A stretch of 64,000 nucleotides of DNA from a virus, in IMG/VR virus record IMGVR_UViG_3300042934_000426, positions 40,951-104,950 of that record, one strand, 5' to 3'. Shown in pieces: positions 58,401 through 64,000 of the stretch. A program made the position numbers and the translations under genes. The notes under the pieces are model-generated. The model worked only from the letters and a program-made list of their open reading frames with translations. It was not told where the DNA came from and did not search any database. Position 1 is the first letter of the stretch. Every line of letters begins with the position of its first letter.

Positions 58401-58797
58401 TCGAAGTGGTTTTCTTAGGTGCTTTTGTGGTCTTCGGTTCTTTTACTTCCGAAGCTTGCTTGCTAGTCTTTTTTGGCTCTTTTCCTTTGCTTGCTCCTGA
58501 AGCTTTTTTAGGTTCGGCTTTGCCTTTACTTTTACCAGCATTTTTCTTCTCTCCCTTTTTGGGCTTCGAAGTTTTATCGTGATTTTCTTGGTGCTCTTTT
58601 AACTGTGCCTTCGTTGCCTTTTTTGCTCCCGAAGCTCCTGGGATAGCCCCCGCTAGCACTTTCCCATCTTTAATGTAAATATGGTGACCTTTAACGGTTT
58701 TCCACTCACCGCCAGGCGGTAGCTCTTTATGAACCGCCTTGGCTTGTGTCCGTGTAATCGCTTTGATTAGGTCAAATTCTCCTGGTTTGAGTATCAT
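55468..58797 (-). CDS. Polyvalent protein: LPD1 zincin, ParB-like and ART-like domains
   Basis: 1109 aa; ATG 58797 overlaps the previous stop (ATGA), with GAGGGGGTTTACACG upstream. Residues 8-55 share a motif with the 473-aa neighbour (ITRTQAKAVHKELPPGGEW, KGHHIYIKDGKVLAGAIPG). Residues 60-215 are a K/T/S-rich linker. Residues about 470-600 match LPD1 of phage polyvalent proteins: FGVRGVEFGNWV, LAIAFGARGKGGSLAHYEPD and SLAHEWGHALDN with the zinc HExxH. Residues about 880-960 resemble a ParB/Srx fold (IPLNRLKTVYQTE, VIGFNYDIHDGQHRYEA). The end (YIYRGIGQKELDFIRKNGFV, YTCFSTLYSQAQGYARS) resembles an ADP-ribosyltransferase. Likely virion cargo acting on host targets at infection. Confidence 0.8.
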   Translation of the reverse strand: MILKPGEFDLIKAITRTQAKAVHKELPPGGEWKTVKGHHIYIKDGKVLAGAIPGASGAKKATKAQLKEHQENHDKTSKPKKGEKKNAGKSKGKAEPKKASGASKGKEPKKTSKQASEVKEPKTTKAPKKTTSKPTKTEGAGKRATKTTKPKSTSKGATTETKSSGAGKPVSGKPKATSEGGATKPKTAGKKNAKDTRHEAQKNRELAYDVGDKVGGARKDEFIAGFKAKPTATSLDELEKMSGAIAEKMVTKANLLPGFSFEDEHANGTELPTAIMKKLLFDRMAPKPDPSTPETRKAYLVAMTKFHRQIAGIKTWENMRNAIRELSEYGRNTSTKNLSSWARTIEYQTKRANGISQYERFPLKPEEIEQAKKLKKEYEDRFIQGMKDKQAFNFEALGEKFNNFFTDWDSRDRTIQTVNKNTKEGWDKYLTPQAKKAPKKKGEENKVWERKAEAEHLRTGGKPTKVMKPEDLMKDFGVRGVEFGNWVNDSSGKYHLQRCAEAFNDLSDVLGIDPKDISLNGRLAIAFGARGKGGSLAHYEPDRKVINMTKYGGAGSLAHEWGHALDNIMYQYSNGGQESLGHASEGSMGNHDPKLKELFNNVMEAIEKPTPGEPGGTVQLLLDSEAKSIGRYYPEMRRQVGSGMKPEEVYQHWSSKINNQYDTAISRVKTSSYYSNDTAREKEIKKYEQKRKRELNELPHYLAKELQLKQNGGKYSGEPYRGHIEIQTGKSEYMSRMEMTQPGKQQNGAHYWSQPAEVFARVFESYVQDKLKKDKRYNNYLVHGTEEGAVKALGAPFPLGKERAHMHKHMEALVSYISKNKALKKALEMELLKSFDVPGNMRRVSLEELLGSIHSTNLNAQFRGSRSAYNVPNPSEVIYIPLNRLKTVYQTEKATNWDKVQENVERMVAGENLEPIVIGFNYDIHDGQHRYEASHLCDFTHVPCVVMNTPNEIERQRAIEAYQEVWKGFHYPAHTHHHQHHEKKHGRLLSEDELRRIGREALGKEVFADDENYIYRGIGQKELDFIRKNGFVESKGKGNDADKNNSYTCFSTLYSQAQGYARSNYDLYNESQAYVIALPKPDHIRAVDGEIVVKGKTSSEGMLVIPIAK

Positions 58798-60215
58798 CGT
58801 GTAAACCCCCTCATGAACGCCTGAACGTCCCCTAGTGACTTTTCTAGAGCGTCCCTGTCGTCAATCGCTCCTACGTATAAGTGTAAGCCTTCGTCGTCGA
58901 TATGGTGATGGAGTAGGGTGTGACCTACATTTGACTTCCGAAGTGCTTTAATCGCTTTTAAAAGTAACGCCTTTAACAGGTCTAGCTTGCCTTGTTCGTT
59001 GTAATCAATACCCTTACCGTGGTCTTTCACCTGTATAATGCTAGGGTCATAGACACCTATTTGCCAGCCTTCTTCCTTGAATTCGTCGAGCTTATCGACG
59101 ACGGCTTTGTACCCATTCTTCTTGGCGAATATTTCGTAAGGAGATACCTTCATAGGCTTCACGTCACGTCCCCATAGCTTCTTTAGTTCTTCTGCTTGTT
59201 CGTTGAAGGTGCTATAGTTTTGCTCAGGTGACCAACTACTTGTGTCGATACCTTTCAAATGCTTTAGAACGAAGCCCATCATCTTTTCCATTGTGCCTTC
59301 GTTGTAGTGGTCATTAAAGTCCTCAAGGATATCTTGTAGTTCCTTTGGTCGCCCGTTTGTGCAATCCAAAAGGTGCTTCTTCGGTACAAGTGCCTTTACG
59401 ACCGCTGGGGCTTTCTTTTCGGTGAAGAAATCCACAATTTCCTTCGTGTCATTTCCTTTGCTCCGTCCGTCCGTGTACTTACTTGGTACAGGTAGTCCCT
59501 TTGCTTGTCGGTCAGCTATCCACTTTTGACGGTCGTCGTGGTCTTTGTGGTCGAAGGCTGGACTTTTGAAATAGGCACAGTTTCCGAAGTCATCCCATGA
59601 CCCCTGTAGTTTATGGATATAGTCGAAACCGTTCGCTAAGATATTGTCCAGTCGGGCTAGCTTCGTGCCGTGGAACATTTCGACGGTTTCTTCGGAAGTT
59701 TGCTCTTCCTTTGGCTTTGCTGGTTTGGCTTGCCTTTTTAGTTTTGTATCAATAACTAGCTTCGGTTCTTTCTTCGAAGGTGCTTTTGCTCCTGTCTCCG
59801 TTGCTTTCGGTTTGGCGGTGGTGCTAGGTTTACTTCCACTAGCGGGTTTAGGTTTTGGGCTACTTGATACCCCTGAAACAGTCTTTTTAGGCTTTTTAGA
59901 AATCTCACTCTTTTCAGCTCCTTTGGTTTTCGAAGCTGGTGTTTTCGCTTTGGTGTTTTTCTTCGCTTCTTTATCGATGTGTGCCTGGTGTGCTTTTAGG
60001 TGTTCCTTCGTCGCCTTCTTAGGCTTCGTCACCCCAGGAATACTACCCGCTAACACTTTGCCGTCCTTTATGTAGACGTGGTGACCTTTAATCGTACGCC
60101 ACTCGCCCCCGTCGGGTAGGTCTTTATGGACGCTTTTGGCTTGGCTTCGGGTAATAGATTTGAATAAATCCAGGTCGTCATTGACTACCTGGATTCCGTG
60201 TAGGTTTACTAGCAT
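58794..60215 (-). CDS. Polyvalent protein with ADP-ribosyltransferase-like domain
   Basis: 473 aa behind GGGGGTTCAACC. Residues 16-62 (LFKSITRSQAKSVHKDLPDG, RTIKGHHVYIKDGKVLAGS) are shared with the 1109-aa protein and may be a head-targeting or protease-cleaved signal. A disordered K/P/S linker (65-175) follows. Residues about 178-390 look like an ART fold: VEMFHGTKLARLDNILANGF, then CAYFKSPAFDHKD and later GWQIGVYDPSIIQV. The C-terminal 65 residues are a separate helical-beta cap (SNVGHTLLHHHIDDEGLHLY). Between the MuF-like gene and the protease, hence probably carried in the head. Confidence 0.7.
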   Translation of the reverse strand: MLVNLHGIQVVNDDLDLFKSITRSQAKSVHKDLPDGGEWRTIKGHHVYIKDGKVLAGSIPGVTKPKKATKEHLKAHQAHIDKEAKKNTKAKTPASKTKGAEKSEISKKPKKTVSGVSSSPKPKPASGSKPSTTAKPKATETGAKAPSKKEPKLVIDTKLKRQAKPAKPKEEQTSEETVEMFHGTKLARLDNILANGFDYIHKLQGSWDDFGNCAYFKSPAFDHKDHDDRQKWIADRQAKGLPVPSKYTDGRSKGNDTKEIVDFFTEKKAPAVVKALVPKKHLLDCTNGRPKELQDILEDFNDHYNEGTMEKMMGFVLKHLKGIDTSSWSPEQNYSTFNEQAEELKKLWGRDVKPMKVSPYEIFAKKNGYKAVVDKLDEFKEEGWQIGVYDPSIIQVKDHGKGIDYNEQGKLDLLKALLLKAIKALRKSNVGHTLLHHHIDDEGLHLYVGAIDDRDALEKSLGDVQAFMRGFTR

Positions 60216-60244
60216 GGTTGAACCCCCTTATGCTTCGGAAGGCT

Positions 60245-60505
60245 CTAGCCCTTCCATCGTTCTACCTGTCTGTTAACTAATTTTCTAGGTGGCTCGGATT
60301 CGGTAAAGTAGGCGTTGTAAATGGTTCTGCCTACTCGGACTTTCATTTCCATGATGTGCCCCTTCTTTACCAGCACCTTCAGTTGTTTACGGGTCGCAAT
60401 TCCCGCTTCGGTTAGGCTTTTCGCTAATACAGGATAGCCCGTATCTCTCACTAGCACGTTGACTGAATTTCGGACATAGTTAACATAGTTTTCTTGTAAT
60501 TTCAT
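60245..60505 (-). CDS. Small winged-helix-like protein, 86 aa
   Basis: ATG 60505 behind AAAGGAGCTGGTAAGACC, overlapping the upstream stop (ATGA). VLAKSLTEAGIATRKQLKVL followed by VKKGHIMEMKVRVGRTIYNA reads as helix-turn-helix plus wing. One of few late genes with the early-type AAGGAGCTGG site, which may mean expression at both stages. Possible regulator or head accessory. Confidence 0.55.
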   Translation of the reverse strand: MKLQENYVNYVRNSVNVLVRDTGYPVLAKSLTEAGIATRKQLKVLVKKGHIMEMKVRVGRTIYNAYFTESEPPRKLVNRQVERWKG

Positions 60506-60750
60506 GGTCTTACCAGCTCCTTTTTATGCTTAACTACCAGGCGAAGTCGTTGCAAATGGTCAAATGCGTTCAGTTCGTTGTACATGGTCGGTATGTAGTC
60601 GAACCAATTCCCGCCCTGGGCTTTTAGTTGCTCGTTAGCTTCGTCCCTCATAGCCGTTACTTCGTTTTCCCATTGATAGTCTTTCATACCGATAATTTGC
60701 TCTTCGGTGTACTCTCGTACAATTTCAATCCTGATTTTTTTGTCTTCCAC
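60502..60750 (-). CDS. Hypothetical protein, 82 aa
   Basis: GTG start at 60750 behind AAGGAGCTGGGGAAC. Acidic and helical (YTEEQIIGMKDYQWENEVTA, EANEQLKAQGGNWFDYIPTM) with a basic end (LVVKHKKELVRP). Overlaps the next gene by ATGA. Not recognised; transcribed with the head genes. Confidence 0.6.
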   Translation of the reverse strand: MEDKKIRIEIVREYTEEQIIGMKDYQWENEVTAMRDEANEQLKAQGGNWFDYIPTMYNELNAFDHLQRLRLVVKHKKELVRP

Positions 60751-60772
60751 GTTCCCCAGCTCCTTCGTGAAT

Positions 60773-62083
60773 CTATTGGTCTATCATTTTACGAATCTTT
60801 TCTAGTTGGGCTTCGATATTCGGGTCAGGGGCTAGCCCACGCTTTGCCCGCTCTTCCGCTATCAGCTCTGCGGTTGTTTTCCTCTTAAATGTACCATCTT
60901 TATCCACATTGTAGAAGCGGGAAATTCGATGGGGTCTGCAACTACAGTTTGGATGGATAGGAAAACAGGCTCGCCAGGCTGTCGAAGGTCTGCCCATATT
61001 GGTTTTTCCCGCCCATACGTATTTCATATCGTTGTCGTAGCTCTCTTCGGAAGGCGGTACTTTTAGGACGATGAACTCTCTCCCTATTACTAGACTTCGG
61101 CAATGCTTACACGCATTGACTGACCCGATACCTGTAACCCGTTCGCCTTCTTCTAATCCCGATAGGTAGGCGTCATTGGTCGCCATAGCTAGTTCAGTCA
61201 TGGCAACCCTTCGCCAATCTCGGTTATGGTCACCGAAGCGGTCGAAGAGCTCTTGTGCTAGTTTTTGGGCTGTCCATCGTTCTTTCTTCGCTTGTATCAC
61301 TAGCTGGCGAACCCCCGCTATATGCTTTTCACTAATTTCGGTTAGTTTATCCCCAGCGTGGAGGCTGGCGTGTCTGACGGCTTCGGTTTCTTGTGCTGTA
61401 AGCGGGAGCACTTCGACTTTACGACCTTTGCGCTCTTCTTTTTGCTTTTCCCGAAGCGTTAAGACCACGCCTTCTTTCCTTGCTGGTTCGATAGACTGAG
61501 GCACACGGTCTAGGTAGCCTGATAGCACTTCGAAGTTTTCCCGCTCTGCCTGGTTGTGTATCTTTCCGATAAATCCAGCCCGAACCATGAATTCTTCGGC
61601 TTTCTTGGCATAGTCGGGAATATCCTTCCGAAGGAATTCATCAAGCTTTTTCACTTGTGCTTGGGTCATGGCTTTTCCGTCATTGACCCATTTCATAAAG
61701 CTCTCCCGCTTCTTACGCCCCGCTTGAATGAGGGCACTCATGTTATTACGTCCCGAATCGGTTGCCTTTAGAAGGTCGAAGCCTTCGAAGCTCTTTTCGC
61801 TCGTAAATGGGCTGTCTGTTTCGGCTAGTGGTAAGCCTAGTAATGCCATTACATGAGTGAATCGATTGAGCTCTTCTTCGGCTAGGTCGGTGAAGAGCTG
61901 GTCTTCTGCCCAGGATAGAAGCGGGTCGGGATTCTTTTCCCATAGCTTGCTTTCGCTTGACTTCACAGGGAGCCTTTTGGTCTTCGGAAGCTTCTCAGCT
62001 TCGAAGAGGACATTCAGGATTTCATTTCGGTCTTTATCGTCTAGGTCTAGTAGACCTGAAGGTAGGTTTAATACTCGTCCCAT
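60773..62083 (-). CDS. Minor head protein (MuF / SPP1 gp7-like)
   Basis: 436 aa; start overlaps the end of the portal gene by 16 bases. C-terminal MuF signature: RRVAMTELAMATNDAYLSGL, then GSVNACKHCRSLVIGREF and FPIHPNCSCRPHR, with the Cys/His cluster typical of Phage_Mu_F proteins. The N-terminal half is helical. MuF proteins bind portal, travel with the DNA in some phages and are needed for head formation or genome delivery. Confidence 0.9.
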   Translation of the reverse strand: MGRVLNLPSGLLDLDDKDRNEILNVLFEAEKLPKTKRLPVKSSESKLWEKNPDPLLSWAEDQLFTDLAEEELNRFTHVMALLGLPLAETDSPFTSEKSFEGFDLLKATDSGRNNMSALIQAGRKKRESFMKWVNDGKAMTQAQVKKLDEFLRKDIPDYAKKAEEFMVRAGFIGKIHNQAERENFEVLSGYLDRVPQSIEPARKEGVVLTLREKQKEERKGRKVEVLPLTAQETEAVRHASLHAGDKLTEISEKHIAGVRQLVIQAKKERWTAQKLAQELFDRFGDHNRDWRRVAMTELAMATNDAYLSGLEEGERVTGIGSVNACKHCRSLVIGREFIVLKVPPSEESYDNDMKYVWAGKTNMGRPSTAWRACFPIHPNCSCRPHRISRFYNVDKDGTFKRKTTAELIAEERAKRGLAPDPNIEAQLEKIRKMIDQ

Positions 62084-63885
62084 GTGACCTCAATCCCCTT
62101 GCTTCGGAAGTCGTCTTCAATGGACTTCTTAATCTTGTCCTTCTTTTCCTTTTGGGCTTTCTGCTCGGCTGTCATTTTGGCTAGTTTTTCCTGGTGTCCA
62201 TGGTCGAGCTTCTTCACTTCCAGGTTTTGCTTATGGGTGTTTACAAGTTTGTTGCGGTCGTGTAGCTGGTCGACGCCTTTTTGTTGCATAGCGTGTTCAT
62301 GCTGTTTATCCATGATTTCAAGCTGGCGTTTGTGCGCGTCTTCTTCGCCTTCTTTGCCTCTTTCGTGTTCCACGTCGCCCTGGGCTTGTGCTTGCTGTTG
62401 CTGGTTTTCTTGCTGTTCTGCATTTATATCAGCCATGAATACTTGAATGAGCTGGGCGTTGGCTGGTGCATTAGCCCACTTCGGAAGTTCCCCGCCATTC
62501 TCCTTCTTGATTTCTTCGATATCCACGTCGTTTTCTTTCCACAGCATAGCCACCGTTTTCACACCCGCTTCGAGCTGGGTTTTCTGACGTTCTAGCTTTT
62601 TGTCTTCGTCCTCTTCGTCTACCCCTATCCATTCGAAGACGTATTCGTCGTCAATCAGGTCGACGACTTCGCTGTTAAATGTATCTGATAGGAAGTTCAT
62701 GAGCGGGATAAAGCCTTTATCCTTTGACCCTTCCATTTTGGCTTCGGTGTTATCTGAAGCGCTCATAGAATTACTTGACGTCCAACTCTTGAATCCGACT
62801 TCGTTCGGGTCAATTTGGTAGACCGCACAGGCTATGTTGAAGAGGAATTCTAGGAATTCGTTGAATTCCATATCTCGGTTGCTGTTTTTGAATGGGGTAA
62901 ACTTAAACCCTTGCCCCTCTTCAAGTGCCATAACGGGTACTGCCCATTTGCCAGGTGCTCCCGTGGTTAGGCTCTTCCAATGACGCTTGAACCCTTCTAG
63001 GTGCTTATCCTGGTATTTCCCTACGACTTCTAACACCCCTTGTGGTAAGTGGCTATGGCTGAAGTAGCTCGTATTATAGCGTACCCCATTCATAATGCCT
63101 GTGACGATTTCAATCAGGGTTTCCAGCTCGCTCATTCCGAAGTCCACCATATCTAGGTCGGTGCGTGGGTTTCGAATCGCATAGGCTAATTCGTCTTCGG
63201 TGAATTCCGCTACCGTACGACCGTTGACTTTTTGGACGTAGGCGATATTGTCGCCTCCCGCTTTGACCCCGCCTTTGGTTTCAGGGATATACACAGGCAC
63301 TTCGTAGTCTAGTTCTCCTGTCGGGTTGTTTAGTACTAGCTCAATCGTTGAGCCGTCTACTGCCCACAATTCAGCGACTTCGTTTTTGACGCTGGCTACC
63401 TTCTCGAAGGCTAGTACGTCTAGTGTGAGGGAATCATAAACAGTCTTCCGAAGGAAGGTGTTAAAATTGTCCTTCCGAACTTTGTTCTTGACCGCTCCTG
63501 TTTTGAGGAAAAATTCTTCGATTTCCATAGCCCGCTTCTTTTGGGCGTCGGTCATTTTGGCTTCGCGGTCTTTTAATCGAATACGGAAGCCCATATCCCC
63601 GTCGAAGCGCGGTCTTCGAGCGTAACGTGCCACCTGGTTGAGGCGGGTGTTAATGATAGCGCTCACGGCTGGTACTGTTGCCATTCTTCGAAGGGTTGTG
63701 TAAGGAATAGCCGTCGGCTTCGAACGAACGCCCAGGAAGCCTCCCATGTTATTAAATGGGTCAATAATGGCACTCTTCGGCTCTTGTGCTTTTTGCATAT
63801 CGTCTTTCATGGCTTTATAAAGCGCTTCGGATTCCCCAGGAAGCGGGGCTCTGTTGGCGTTCCATATGTGTAAGATTTCGCTCAT
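62068..63885 (-). CDS. Portal protein
   Basis: 605 aa from ATG 63885 behind AAGGGGTGAGAAC. FGMSELETLIEIVTGIMNGV, NTSYFSHSHLPQGVLEVVGK and FLFNIACAVYQIDPNEVGFK are the clear signatures of SPP1/HK97-type portals (the helix motif NxxxFxxGxxPxGVLE). The C terminus is Q/K-rich and helical (EQQENQQQQAQAQGDVE, EKKDKIKKSIEDDFRS). It forms the dodecameric ring for packaging and head-tail joining. Confidence 0.95.
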   Translation of the reverse strand: MSEILHIWNANRAPLPGESEALYKAMKDDMQKAQEPKSAIIDPFNNMGGFLGVRSKPTAIPYTTLRRMATVPAVSAIINTRLNQVARYARRPRFDGDMGFRIRLKDREAKMTDAQKKRAMEIEEFFLKTGAVKNKVRKDNFNTFLRKTVYDSLTLDVLAFEKVASVKNEVAELWAVDGSTIELVLNNPTGELDYEVPVYIPETKGGVKAGGDNIAYVQKVNGRTVAEFTEDELAYAIRNPRTDLDMVDFGMSELETLIEIVTGIMNGVRYNTSYFSHSHLPQGVLEVVGKYQDKHLEGFKRHWKSLTTGAPGKWAVPVMALEEGQGFKFTPFKNSNRDMEFNEFLEFLFNIACAVYQIDPNEVGFKSWTSSNSMSASDNTEAKMEGSKDKGFIPLMNFLSDTFNSEVVDLIDDEYVFEWIGVDEEDEDKKLERQKTQLEAGVKTVAMLWKENDVDIEEIKKENGGELPKWANAPANAQLIQVFMADINAEQQENQQQQAQAQGDVEHERGKEGEEDAHKRQLEIMDKQHEHAMQQKGVDQLHDRNKLVNTHKQNLEVKKLDHGHQEKLAKMTAEQKAQKEKKDKIKKSIEDDFRSKGIEVTWDEY

Positions 63886-63889
63886 GTTC

Positions 63890-64000
63890 TCACCCCTTTA
63901 TGAATGACATAATTTCACCGAAGCCTGTTAGCTTTGTAGCTTGCTTAATCGGTTGTAATTCTTCTGTGATTACAATAGTTGGCACGCTCATAACGTCGTA
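63890..64000 (-). CDS. Thioredoxin/glutaredoxin-like protein, 3' end only
   Basis: Only the last 36 residues are in the window, reading YDVMSVPTIVITEELQPIKQ then ATKLTGFGEIMSFIKG and TGA at 63890-63892. The VPTIVI stretch is the cis-proline strand of thioredoxin folds, followed by the final strand/helix. The active-site CxxC would be outside. It precedes the portal gene closely (stop before AAGGGGTGAG site). Confidence 0.5.
   Translation of the reverse strand, partial: YDVMSVPTIVITEELQPIKQATKLTGFGEIMSFIKG

Noticed and set aside
1-64000. CRISPR arrays, tRNA genes, insertion sequences
   Set aside because: No regularly spaced identical repeats with unique spacers, no cloverleaf with CCA-type end and no transposase motifs were found. 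The repeated words seen are the fibre modules, the cassettes and the leader elements.

Overview
The window reads as 64 kb of a tailed-phage genome, a contractile-tail (myovirus) type infecting a Firmicute, probably a Bacillaceae or Paenibacillaceae host. The reasons are: every gene lies on the minus strand and is packed end to end; the tail genes follow the PBSX/XkdK-XkdQ order (sheath, tube, XkdN-like chaperones, tape measure, hub, spike, gp25/LysM, baseplate J, tail fibre); the ribosome binding sites are purine-rich Gram-positive types; terminators are strong hairpins followed by T runs. No integrase, tRNA or CRISPR array was seen. The large terminase is not in the window and probably lies beyond the right edge.

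In transcription order (high to low coordinates) the layout is as follows. 64.0-60.2 kb holds the tail end of a thioredoxin-like gene, portal, a MuF/SPP1-gp7-like head protein and two small genes. 60.2-48.5 kb holds three very large, lysine-rich polyvalent proteins: one with an ADP-ribosyltransferase-like domain, one with LPD1 zincin, ParB-like and ART-like domains, and a 2302-residue protein with a sigma-70-like block followed by a SNF2 helicase. 48.2-38.8 kb holds capsid protease/scaffold, major capsid protein, neck genes, sheath and tube. 38.7-22.4 kb holds tail chaperones, tape measure with two wall-hydrolase domains, baseplate genes and a 1468-residue repeat-rich tail fibre. 22.4-20.6 kb is lysis (papain-like hydrolase, amidase with SPOR domain, small membrane proteins). 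20.5-0 kb is the early/replication side: HU-like protein, several short units with hairpin leaders, SprT-like protease, HARP/SNF2 helicase, an HTH protein, a 0.4 kb structured non-coding region, a possible ssDNA-binding protein, an AEP primase-MCM-like helicase fusion, a family A DNA polymerase, an HNH endonuclease and a cluster of tiny genes ending in a truncated phosphodiester glycosidase.

Regulation is unusually legible. Four transcription units start with the same promoter-like element, then a 5' hairpin, then an A-rich spacer. Four sigma-A-like early promoters share or nearly share a GTTCAAAGTTG-type word placed over the core promoter. Early genes mostly use AAGGAGCTGG as ribosome binding site, late genes mostly use runs of G.

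The strongest candidates for undescribed biology are: the sigma-70-like domain inside a probable virion protein and the cargo cassette around it; two 182-bp quasi-palindromic non-coding cassettes in opposite orientation 30 kb apart; the structured region at 10.25-10.67 kb; and a massive enrichment of the near-palindrome CTTC(G/C)GAAG across the whole window. All functional calls are from reading motifs and gene order; no database search was run.
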